Shown: positions 37,131 to 47,348 of the stretch, piece after piece | How positions within the stretch are numbered: the stretch's first letter is position 1 | Layout: every line of letters begins with the position of its first letter | NCBI GenBank assembly: GCA_021234535.1 | Contig: CM037843.1 | Location: 41,417,200 to 41,481,199 of the forward strand | Source: Stichopus chloronotus | Taxonomy: Eukaryota; Echinodermata; Holothuroidea; Aspidochirotida; Stichopodidae | Reading direction: 5' to 3' | DNA: 64,000 bases | Notes under the pieces: generated by a model | The model's database searches: none | Told to the model about the DNA's origin: nothing | The model's input: only the letters and a program-made list of their open reading frames with translations | Program-made: the position numbers and the translations under genes

Positions 37131-37165
37131 CCCCTCCCCTCCCCCCCCCCCCACACACACACTTT
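37131..37165 (+). repeat. Poly-C plus CA microsatellite
   Basis: A C-rich run of about 20 bases (12 pure Cs at 37141-37152) running into (CA)n. The same arrangement recurs at 38658. Confidence 0.85.
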
Positions 37166-37269
37166 TTGTAACCTGAAAAAAAGAAACTGCATAATTTTTA
37201 CTGGAAGTTTAAATTTCCTAACTTGTTTTCTGAAGAATGAAGAAAATTTAGGTGAAATTAATGTGGTCA

Positions 37270-37385
37270 GAGAGACTGGAAAGTGCCAATTCCTGCAATT
37301 TCAGGGGGGAAATATCAAAAATTTTCTCGACACGCTACGCGCCAATTAATGGTGGCGCTCCACTTTGATGGAGTCCATATTGACA
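37270..37385 (+). repeat. Copy of the CTACGCGCCAAT-type repeat
   Basis: GAAAGTGCCAATTCCTGCAA, later ATTTTCTCGACACGCTACGC then GCCAATTAATGGTGGCGC. Same orientation and order as the copies at 41755-43000. Confidence 0.65.
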
Positions 37386-38039
37386 CAATATACCAGACTG
37401 ATGGAGTCATACTGTCCCCCCAACCATTTCCTCTTAGTCTGTTTACGCCAGTGGCAGCATACGAGGTACGTGTCTGTTCGGGGAGGGGGAGGGTATGGTC
37501 AACCCCAATATTTATGCTTCAGAAAATAAATGAAAGAGGATGCAAATTGAATTATGACTTTTGTATCTTCTCAACACAATGATATTTCCTCATTATGGCA
37601 AACTGCTGACATGGGGTCCATATTTAAACGTCATCCTGTCATCAGGAGGGTTTGCAAAGTCAATTTTTTTCTTTTACGCTTCTTGCCACTACCGCTTTAG
37701 CCACAATACTTTTTCGCCCGCCTCCCCCCCCCCCCCCTCTCCTAGCTTAATCCACTTTTAAGAGAAGTTTTACGCCAGACGTCGCCTCAAAAAGCAAATC
37801 ATGCCTGAAAGGCATTCATTTCAAGAGATTGTATTTGCTGTACTGTAATTTACAGTAAGTACCTAGAGTTTTGTTACCTAGAATTTTGTTACAGTAATTC
37901 ATTCACGTTGGGGCAAAAAAAAAATAGCCCATGATTATTTTATGGATGGTCGTTGTAGTGAACAATGCAAGGCTATTTGAAGCCTTCTAACGGTGTACGG
38001 GAGGGTTCTTGGGTTAAGTAAAAGATATTTTTGTAAGTT

Positions 38040-38160
38040 CAGTAACTTGTGATGAAATTGTATAAACAATTGGCTAGACTTCACCTTGATTACTATGCTG
38101 TGCCCACCTGGAGTTCTTTTTTATGTAAAGGGTAAGATTTTATGTTAACGTAGACGAAAG
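38040..38160 (+). pseudogene. LINE reverse-transcriptase scrap
   Basis: LARLHLDYYAVPTWSSFL near 38070-38125 resembles the C-terminal RT block of CR1-like LINEs (compare EYAVQVWNPYF at 43753). The sequence beyond it is degraded. Confidence 0.45.
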
Positions 38161-38657
38161 GAGGGCAACCGCAGGAGGTTCAAGGTTTTCCGTATCGCAC
38201 AAAAGGCTAAACAGCTTTTGGACTTTCGGCGCTAGATCTGAGAAGCATGGTGAAGGGTGACATATTATATGTTTTTGGATTTCCCTCTGGAAGTAATCCA
38301 TTGAGCTATTGGAGCTTTTTAAAGGTTTGTTCTTATTCCTCTGTCAGGTTCCATGGTATGATATTAGAATTAGATTTAAAGAGGTTATAGTAGCATTAGA
38401 AATGCACCATAAACAAGCCTTGTTGCTACGCAACGAAATATTGGAAATTGACTGTTGCTCTTAGTAAAACTATTTCTATAGTTGAAACTAAAAAGCTGTA
38501 ATAACTGAGACTGATGCCATATCACCTGGATTACATTTACAAGAAAATGAGTAAATGATAACATATCCACTCCAAAAATATTCATCAGTTCGGAGGTAGT
38601 TGCTCTGCGTACAATCCCAGTCGACACTGGGCACAAGACCGTTTGTACCCTCGTTCA

Positions 38658-38690
38658 CCCCCCCCCCCCCCCCACACACACACATATGGA
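38658..38690 (+). repeat. Poly-C plus CA microsatellite
   Basis: A run of about 16 Cs followed by CACACACACACA. Confidence 0.85.
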
Positions 38691-38819
38691 TGTGGTGGCG
38701 CACTAGAAGGTCATTGACATTTGAGCTCGAGATACCTGCTTCAAACAATGGTAAAAAAAAGAGAGAGAGAAAAGGTATGAAAGGGGGCGCACCGTCATTT
38801 TGAACCAGCATGTACATTC

Positions 38820-39420
38820 ATTTTCACTTCGACTTGAACGAAGTTCAGTCGAAGTAATGTAATCCCCAGAGCAGTTTGCGCAGTCATGCGTACCGATTAG
38901 TGCGTTCGGGGCCCTTTCGACGGCGATTTCTCGGCCGTTACGGAAGCTGCGGAGCTGAAATTTGGTGGACGGGTGGACCGTGTACGGCGGCGTGCGTCCG
39001 TAAAATTTGGCTGGGATCGGCGATTTAGTTTTCTCGCTAGCAACCATTCTTCATTTTTTCGCCAAAAAGCCTACTCCTCCTAGGGATTTCGGAGTTACCT
39101 CTTGAAATTTTGCACACTGTTAGACGGGTCTTTCGTGCACAAAGTTATACTTTTTTAAGCGAAATTCGGTAAAATGGCGTTTTTATGGACCGGCTGGCGT
39201 CCGAAATGGACCCTTTCGGAAAATGGCCAATTTCTCTCCATAAAGGCAAAAAATCGAAAATTAACTAACATCATTTTGATTTTACACTTGTTGTAAAGGT
39301 CGTCCGTGAATTTGGTGAGAATTGGTTGCGAAACCGTGGAAAAAATGAGAAATAAAATTCGCCTGTTTGTGTCCAAAATCCAGTTTCTATTATTTTCGAT
39401 CTCCTCGCCAAGCGTGGTTT
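38820..39420. other. CpG-richer block without coding signal
   Basis: This stretch is visibly richer in CG dinucleotides than its surroundings (for example CGTGTACGGCGGCGTGCGTC near 38978) and has no long open frame with a recognisable motif. It could be the promoter and 5' exon of SLC38A6, which must start upstream of the acceptor at 53205, or simply a younger repeat that has not yet lost its CpGs. TRMT5 and SLC38A6 are head to head around it. Confidence 0.3.
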
Positions 39421-40050
39421 GGTTTAGCAGCGTGGATTAGTCCTGCCTGGTGGCTGTGATGTACGGTAGCTTTGTGTGCCATAATTTTCTTACGGTAGTA
39501 GTCAACGTGTAATACGCAAGCCGGGTGTCTTTGATGCAGAGCATGCAGTCTACTTGTTTGTCATGCCTAGGTCAGTGGAAACCATTAAGGACAATGGTTG
39601 AAGAAGGAGTATTTTCGTTGATACTAACAACGAAACCAGCCAGTATAAAGAGTTAGTTTTAAATTTTACATGAATTAATTTAATTTTTTTTCAGTATTTT
39701 ACATGGTTACGTATTTTGGTCGTGACGGTTGATTATAATTAATGACAATATTCCATGAAATATATGATACACCCTTTGTCACCATTTGATATAAACTAAT
39801 AGCAAATATGAATATGCAAAAGCTGTTGTTGACTGCTAAACTTGAAGGGGGTATTTTGTACTCACTTTCACAAGAATAAAAAAGTATGGCTTCGAAACGT
39901 TTCAAATTAAAACTTTAAGATATTGCCATTATTCTTTAGTCGTACTGTGATCTTGTATTATGTCTCGATGATGACTGTCTTCAAAAAATCAGCTAATTTT
40001 AAGAAACTGATGCAAAACAGGGAGTGTAACCCCCTACTTTTTATGGTATA
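39421..40050. other. Intergenic, nothing recognised
   Basis: AT-rich, no coding signal or repeat that I can name. Confidence 0.45.
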
Positions 40051-40052
40051 GC

Positions 40053-40430
40053 TTAAAGAGGCTCATTGAGTTGTTTCATGATATTCACTAAATTTTTCTA
40101 AACCTGTCAAGTTTCCTTCACATCCTAAAGCCAAATTGTCAAACTAGTACAATCTCAATGTTTCACATACAATAGACAATTAATGAGTGAGTAATTAATG
40201 ATTTAATTTGGTTTCTGGAACTTTGTGACCAGACATTTTTCATATTTGTACTGTATTTATATGCACACACCCAGTAGAAGCAACGGTCAAAAATTCAAAA
40301 ATCTTGACACTTTTTGTAACTATTGGATGTGAAACTTGACTAATCATGCTGAGTGTAAGTATTGTCATGTCTTTATAACCTTCACAATCACATCAATCTT
40401 TATTGATATCAACTCAATGAGCCTCTTTAA
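40053..40430. mobile_element. Fold-back element with 21-bp inverted ends
   Basis: TTAAAGAGGCTCATTGAGTT starts the left arm at 40053-40073; the exact reverse complement of the 21-base arm ends the right side at 40410-40430. Inner sequence also pairs loosely (GTCAAGTTTCCTTCACATCC near 40108 against GGATGTGAAACTTGAC near 40325). 378 bases, non-coding; likely a MITE. Confidence 0.7.
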
Positions 40431-41750
40431 CCAAAGGTGAATGATATTGCTTTGGGGAATATGTATTATTGTTGGCATGGCTTTCATTATCGAAGACTGC
40501 ATCAAGATGATACAACTGATAGGTAGAAAAACAGTAGAATGACCAGCAAACAGAAGAACAATAGTAACCCACCCCACCCCCCATTCACAACTCCTCATAC
40601 CATTATGGACGTTGCCCTTTCAACTTTTAATCTAGAGTTACTAACTTGTATGCCGTCTTTGGTCGAAGTTTGCGTCATTGACGCTCTAGTTATAATGTGA
40701 ATACGTTACAACATTTAACTCCGATTTAATTAGTCTTGAAGAATAATAGGCACTGGACTGCAACTGAATTTAATCTGAATGCAACTCACAAAAGGGGACC
40801 CGCAAAATTGCATTACTGTATTTCTGAGGGTAGCGTATTTCCTGAGAAAGGCAGAAGGAGACAAGAAAGAAAAATAAGGAAAGTGAAAACTTAACAGAAA
40901 GATCAAAGAGAGGTTATATGGAGCTGGAGTACACATCGTACTGCAGTGTGCACTGGAACTGCCGGATATGTTCTGTGGGAATGCATACCGCCATGTAATA
41001 ATATCCCTGCCTTTTCAATTCGGTGGCTCGTGTTTTATGTTTGGGACAGTGTTCGGAAAAACAACGAAATTGCAAAACTACCTCGGCATGAGACTCGGGG
41101 AGGAGGTTATCCTTGTGGATAACCTAAACCCTAGAGGAGCTTGGGGCATCTACATGTTCACGTCTGGTTCTTCACAGTGGTGTAGCTAGGATCTTTCCAG
41201 AGGGAGCAAAGAAGCACAAAATTTCTCAAAAAATTTCAAGGTCACACGGGACTGTTTTTTATCTTGAAGTGAAAGTGACTTGGTGGGGTGGGGGGAGATG
41301 CAAAACTGGTCTGAGGCTGTACATGAGTGTGAATTCTTTGGAAATTTTTTGCTAGGTCGGGTGGATTAGATTATAGATGCGAAATTGTGCTACATTTGAT
41401 ACTAGACTTAAACTGAATGCTTCCCCATCTCGACCCTACAGTGGTCACGGAAGAGTGAGTTGAGACTATTCCTCCTTGTGGGCTTAAACTAAGGTAGTCA
41501 GTGTTATACATTATTTCATTCACTACAATATTTGTAATAAGTGCAGATGAAGATAACAGAGTTGACCGTGACCTCTAAAATGGCCAATTCTACCTAAATA
41601 ACCAGTTTAGATATTTTCCCCCAAACTGCTGAACGGCCCATGTATGTGTGATTAATCAACGATAATATTGACATATGTTTTAGGACTACCGCTTGATTGA
41701 TTGCAATATGACCCCAGTTGTGTGAAGAAAAAAATCCACAGTTGATTTAC
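40431..41750. other. Intergenic, nothing recognised
   Basis: Only short open frames. The + frame 40968-41189 shows no recognisable motif. Confidence 0.45.
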
Positions 41751-41754
41751 AATA

Positions 41755-43130
41755 ATAAGCTTTGTTGAGAGACTACAAAGTGCCATTTTCTGCTATCTGA
41801 GAGGCATTTTCGAGAAACGAAATCCCTCTGTTTACTACGCACAAACTGATGTGGCGCTCTGCTTATAGTGTCATTACCCCAGCTTTGACACCAGCTTTGA
41901 CCGCAACTTTGACCCCAACTTTGACCCCAACTTTGACCCCGACTTTGACCTTTGCCCAAATCGCCTCTTGTTTTTTATCACAAAAACTGGTTAATTAAAT
42001 TACATATGTTCAACTGAAAATAGAAGAAGTGTCATTTCATTCGATCTGGTTCTTGCCCAAGATATTTCAGTGCGCTACGCGTCAGCCGATGGTGAAGCTA
42101 AATAATTCAGCCAGTTTGGCCTCTTTTGAATCTTGAATCAAATATGTTACATTGAAAATGCACTTGCAAAGTGCCATTAGGGCAGCTCAATAACCATTGG
42201 CGTCCGCGAGCCTAGGAGAAGTGGGGTCAATGACCCCCCCGAAAATCACTTAAATGAAGTGAAGAGAAAATAACACCAACCTTCAGTAATAGAAGCGTAA
42301 ATTTCCAAAAATGTGATTTAAAGTATAAAACATACTTTGTTGAAATTCTCAAGACGAGAAAGACTCGGAAGTACTATTACCCGAGAACCAAGAAGAGAGG
42401 GTGAGAAGATCATCTCCTGCAATCTGAGAGGCTTTACTTTTCAAAGCTTTTTTCAGAGCGCTACTCGCCAATCGATGGTGCCGTCCCTGTTTGGTAGATG
42501 TCAAGGACGTTTTCGTAAGTAGATAATCATATTTGGTCTCTTTTAAATTTCTTTAGGCTTGCGACGTTAAATTTTCTACGAACTGTCAACCGTTTTTTTT
42601 TTGGGGGGGGGTGTCAAATTTCAGCTCTTCCCTAAACCGTTATCCAACCGATGGTGATGTTCGCTTAGAAGAGTATCATCCAGAGGGCCTCTTACTCACC
42701 ACTGGCATCCAGGAGTCTTGGAGGAGTGGAGTAAAGGGCACACCCCCTCCCCCGAAAATCAGAACCTTAAAAGAAGTGAAGAGAAAATAATATCACCTTT
42801 AGTAATGGAAGTGTAAATTTCTAAATCTGTGTTGTTAATAGAAAGAATATTTAGATGAAATTCGCAAGGCCAGAGATACTAAGAAGTGCAGTTTCCTGCA
42901 ATACGAGAGTCATTATTATCTAAAAATTTTCTCAGAACACTAAGCGCCAACCATACAATGGTGTCGGTCCGGTCAGAAACTTGTCAAAGGTGCACATATT
43001 TGGCCTCTTTTGAATTTTCTTGAAAGGACATGGGACGCTCAATTTTCTACGATCTGTCAATCATTTTCGTTCTGTCAAATTTCGGCTCTTTGCTAAACCG
43101 ATTGTGATCCAACCAATGGTAATCATACTG
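41755..43130 (+). repeat. Diverged tandem repeat of about 508 bp
   Basis: The block at about 42190-42690 recurs at about 42700-43130. Paired words are CATTGGCGTCC (42195) with CACTGGCATCC (42703), GAAGTGAAGAGAAAATAA (about 42256 and 42774), and CTACTCGCCAATCGATGGTG (42462) with CTAAGCGCCAACCATACAAT (42939). Earlier partial copies start near 41755 and 42060. The family also occurs at 37270 and, inverted, at 32405. Confidence 0.7.
41879..41950 (+). repeat. 12-bp minisatellite, six units
   Basis: Six consecutive units of the type CCAACTTTGACC (41879-41950) with one or two substitutions each. Confidence 0.95.
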
Positions 43131-43501
43131 CTCCGCTTAGAGTGTGTCATTGCTGCTTGGCTCCAACGTAATCCCCGCCCTTGCCGCAGTTAGCCCTCTT
43201 TACTTGATGGTGAAATTTGGTAATGCCAAAGCCTTTGGGGAATTAGTTGCTAAAAACTGGGGGATACACTCTCGCTTCGTTCGAATAAGAATGGGGCGCC
43301 TTGAGCACATTTGGGTTTGCACTGGTTTGCATTGGCGATTGTTCTGGTTTCACCCCTGCCTCGTTATCCTCCGGACACTTATCGAAAATCGAAAATCAAC
43401 ATGGTATCGTATCCTTGATGACCCCACATGGGCTTCCTGATCCTAAAATTACTTTCAAGATAATTCAAATTCATCTCAAGAGGTAGAGTCTGCTCTCAGT
43501 A

Positions 43502-43514
43502 GGGGGGGGGGGGG
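43502..43514 (+). repeat. Poly-G run
   Basis: Thirteen consecutive Gs. Similar runs occur at 1012, 42603, 44462 and 46476; C runs occur at 37141, 37724 and 38658. Confidence 0.9.
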
Positions 43515-43739
43515 ACTTTCTTCTCCTGTCTTAATTCCACTCCCTCTAGATAGTAACGTGGGCCTATGTATTTGCTCTTCTTCCGAGAGAGTGTTTATCA
43601 CCTCATTGGGGACGTCGATCACAACTACGCGATTAGAGAATCAGGACATATTCTAGATTGAGCATACTGTACCTGGGCTAGGCAGGGCAGACGGAAAGAA
43701 ACAAATTCGCAGAAAAAGGCTTTATAAAGTCTATTTCAA

Positions 43740-44290
43740 ACGGAACGGGTTGAAAGGGCTTATTTAGAATATGCGGTTCAAGTTTGGAACCCATATTTTT
43801 TCTAAAGATAAGGATTTACTTGAGAAAGTCCAGCGCAGGGCTACTAGATTGATTAGGGCCTTCAAGGGTGTTCCCTATAACAGCAGGTTACGTCTTTTAG
43901 ATCTCACTTCACTTGAGCTGAGAAGATTACGTGGAATTTTGATACAAGTCTACAAGATTGTTCAGGGTTTTGATAATTAATCATTTTCTGATATTTCCAA
44001 GTTTGCAAATACTAAAATTACGGGAGGTCATTGACTCAAACTCCAGAAGGTTCAAAGTAGGATCAATTACTTCTTTTCTCAGAGGGTAGTGAATGAGTGG
44101 AATGGGTTGCGTGAGAATGTAGTGATGGCAAGAAGAGTTAATGGGTTTAAGAATGCACTGGACAAGTACTTTAAGTTTTGTTAACGGGTTTGATTTTTGT
44201 ACTTTTTCTTTTTGGTTGGTTTTTTTTTCAGGGTCCTTGATGGGGACTTAATTGTCCCTCCTGATCAATTTTCCTACTAAACTAAATTAA
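43740..44290 (+). pseudogene. CR1-like LINE 3' end (RT C-terminus and tail)
   Basis: EYAVQVWNPYF at about 43753, then after a frame change in the T-run at 43796-43801, KDLLEKVQRRATRLIRAFKG and LELRRLRGILIQVYKI (to 43980). Further frames give FFSQRVVNEWNGL and FKNALDKYF before TAA near 44182. Then comes a 3' tail ending ACTAAACTAAATTAAA. This is the usual order of the last RT blocks of CR1/jockey-like LINEs. 5'-truncated and frame-broken. Confidence 0.85.
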
Positions 44291-44504
44291 AGTGACTACA
44301 AACGTTGTCCTCGTTTCGCTGTTTTCGCTGTAGACTCGTTCTGCTGAAAACTATAGTAGAAAGTGTCCCCAAATTAGTATGTGCCCTCAGAAAGGTAAAT
44401 TTGGCCCTGATGCAACCGGATTCACTGGCTACTGGCAGGGTTTGAAATTAATGCCACCTGTGGGGGGGGGGGGGACGGTGGTGGTTAAACTGACCTCATT
44501 CTGA

Positions 44505-44585
44505 CTATTATTGTTTGGTTTTGGGGATGTTTGCTCTGTCAGGGTCTCTTCATGAGGACCCTTTCTTACTAAACTAAACTAACCG
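44505..44585 (+). repeat. Second LINE 3' tail
   Basis: TCAGGGTCTCTTCATGAGGA ... TACTAAACTAAACTAA closely parallels the tail at 44229-44290 (CAGGGTCCTTGATGGGGACT ... TACTAAACTAAA). A tail without the preceding coding part. Confidence 0.6.
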
Positions 44586-44864
44586 TCTTGTGTCAACTGC
44601 ATTGGTCTATGTATTACCGTATTCTACTAGGTAGCCAGTAGAATACATAACATAACATGTTTAAGGGCAAAGGATGGGCAAAAGCCCCATAAGATGCCCT
44701 GTAAAACAACTTGAACCTCTAGGTAATGACAATAAGATAATTCCTGTATAGGAATTTGAAAACCTGCAACATATTCCCCGATCCTTCTGAACTCAAGAGT
44801 AGTCAGTCCCAGGCATTTGAGCCTATCGTGATAAGGGAGATGACGTACATCAGTACACCATTAA

Positions 44865-45205
44865 GTCTGCCTAGTGCTGCTTTATCAAATGCATTTCGAA
44901 AATCAAGTTAGATGACACCGAAATAGTGACCAGAATCAAGCGACAAAGAAACATCCTCAAGAAAACTCAGTAAATAAGTAACATAAGACCTGTTAGGCAG
45001 GAAACCATAACAAGACAAGATCAGTAAACTTTTATCTAAACGATACTTAAGCACATAATTCTTGGCCACAGACTCCACGAATTGACACACTACACTAGTT
45101 ACGAGGCAAAGCTCCGATCCCCTTTTTTTTAAAAATAGGAGTAACATTAGCAATCTACCATCATCCAGGCTCAACTGGGTTCAGTGTAGACATTTAAGAT
45201 CAAGC
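44865..45205 (-). pseudogene. LINE reverse-transcriptase fragment, inverted
   Basis: Reading the - strand: IANVTPIFKK near 45150, a frame change in the A/T run at 45123-45132, then LCLVTSVVCQFVESV, GFLPNRSYVTYLLSFLEDVS, YFGVI, stop, LDFRNAFDKA. These are RT fingers/palm blocks (TSVVCK, GF..RS, LDF.KAFD) of a CR1-like LINE with a stop after YFGVI. Opposite in direction to the fragment at 43740. Confidence 0.8.
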
Positions 45206-45319
45206 AGCTGAAGTATTTCAGAGACTAACAGAATTTCTTCAAGGAGGCAACATATAACTCGCTAATTACTGGCATATGGGAGCGCACACCAACATAACAA
45301 AAAGATGATCCGAAAATCT

Positions 45320-45390
45320 TGTGGGAATTTCCCATTTAGTCACGAGGGCACAACATTACGCAATGCAATCAACGGATCCTGTGAGTGTGA
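45320..45390 (+). repeat. Short dispersed repeat, related to 36800-36895
   Basis: GGGAATTTCCCATTTAGTCA then ATTACGCAATGCAATC; a diverged copy of the sequence at 36815-36890. Confidence 0.55.
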
Positions 45391-47005
45391 CAGGGCCAAA
45401 GGACTGTACAGGGCAGATACGTGTGCGGCGATGTGAGGTTAACACTTCAAAGGAACTTAGACTAACTTCTGTCACTGCAACACGATGAGCTGATGACAGC
45501 CGATTCGACGCTTTCTACCTTGTTAAGTTGATCTTTTTCTACTAAGTTTCATCAAGTCGATAAATTACGTTTGCACCGGATTTCAAAGTTTCAAGAGTCT
45601 TTTGTATTTGCCGTATGCTGTAACTAAGGATTAACTTTTGTCAACTTGTGTAAGTCGAATTTCATTGTAATTGCATTATGGCGGCCTATACTGGCTATAC
45701 AGTAGTCTGGTGTTGCTATGTAATATTACCATGTACGTGTGTTTCAATATGATAACAAGAACCATATAATAACAAGAACCAGCACTAGTATCATATTGTA
45801 GGCTCTACAGTGCTATACTCGATTCACTGACAGCTTGAACGGACAGTATAGGGCGGTAGGAACTCACGTAGACTGGGAGTGATAAAATATGAACACAATT
45901 GCAAATCTACATACTGTACACACTGGCCATTGAATTTGGTCTTCTCAATATCCAACAAATATTGTGATGCCAGACGGATACATGCATGTGTTACTGTAAA
46001 TTGTCTAGTAGTGTCACATTGCCTGTTTCCACCCATTTCTATTCGTGTCAGTATGGTCATGTTAGTTGCAATATGCCACAGTCTTACCTGGCTTACCATT
46101 TACAACTTGAAACACAGTACAAGTGCAATTTTTTTAACAATCACAACATTTTGGGCTTTTAACATGCATAATTTACAGCTATGACAAGGAGTTATAGAAT
46201 GCAGAATTATTTGTTCAGTTGCTGGCTACAGTCACTGATAGGAACATTGTTTATTAAGTAAGTGACTGGTTACATTACCCCAATTTGCAATTGTTTCCTG
46301 GTATTTAGAATGTTTGTTAATTGATGTGGCTTAGTTAGTCAAGAATGTAGGAAGGGAAGTAAGCTTGAAGAATTAAAACTAATTTAGTGGGAAATATGCC
46401 ATGAATTAAAGGAAAGGTGCAGGCAAATTTGAGATTCAGACATACAAAATATTGGAAAGTTTGCCATTATGTGGTGGGGGGGGGGAGGGGAGAAACCCCT
46501 TCGCAAAAATAAGAACAAAGATGAGCCATCTGCACAACTTATTGTGACCATCCCTGCCAATTCAAATTTTTTTTTTCTCCATCTGTGCAATCTAGTACTA
46601 ATGAATGTTAGTGCAATATGTGTGGTAGTCTGACCTACGTATGCTAGAATTCTAGATACTAACCAACAATATTTTCCCAGTGCAAATTTATGGACAAGGA
46701 AGCTTTATCTGCCCTCTCTTGAACAGTTGCCAAAAAATATCCCCTGTGAATGTTGCAAACATTTTAGTCTGCTATTCACAGCATTACATTGTTTTGTTCA
46801 TGAGAGTTATTAGTACTGCTATGTCATTCATCATTTACAATAATGGCGAAGATCTACAGTATATAGGTCTTCTGTTGGCCATTTTACTTTGATATTTTTA
46901 TTGATAATCTAATGAAAATGCTTCCCACTTAGTACAATGGATATGTGAATGGATATCATCATAGCCATTTTATGTATTGAATGAAATGTTTTAAAGGAAT
47001 CTTGC
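45391..47005. other. Intergenic, nothing recognised
   Basis: AT-rich, short frames only, one G-run near 46476. The 3' end includes the CTTGC target site of the gypsy insertion. Confidence 0.45.
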
Positions 47006-47280
47006 TGTAGTATATTTATATGTTATATTATCCTCAACCAGCAGTGAAGTTCATAGTTATGGAGGACACTCAGTGGATGCCAGTGGTATGACTCATCAGA
47101 CCACAATGGGCTTATACTGCATACCAATTGATGTACCCTTGTTCTTTGTCTTCAGTTCCTAATCTGCTCTTGTAGAATACAGTTGAAATATATACCTGCT
47201 ATTAACTTACATATTGGAGTTCTCTCATAATTGGTGTCATACCCGCGTGATCATTTATTTAATATCACCAAGATATTACA
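47006..47280 (+). repeat. 5' LTR of the gypsy element
   Basis: Begins TGTAGTATATTTATATG, ends AAGATATTACA. The TATATTTATA near its start could serve as a TATA-like element. Same length as the 3' LTR, with no visible difference. Confidence 0.96.
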
Positions 47281-47296
47281 CTGGCGACGAAGGTTG
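47281..47296 (+). other. Primer-binding site
   Basis: CTGGCGACGAAGG lies directly inside the 5' LTR. TGG at position 2 would pair with a tRNA CCA end; the tRNA was not identified. A near copy is at 19081. Confidence 0.75.
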
Positions 47297-47348
47297 TTTT
47301 CATTGGACTTATTCTCTTTGGTTCCAACAAATTCATTTTTTTTTTAAG

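Noticed and set aside
47214..47348. Gag start inside the 5' LTR
   Set aside because: The open frame begins in the LTR and crosses the primer site; ATG 47349 gives the normal gag N-terminus.
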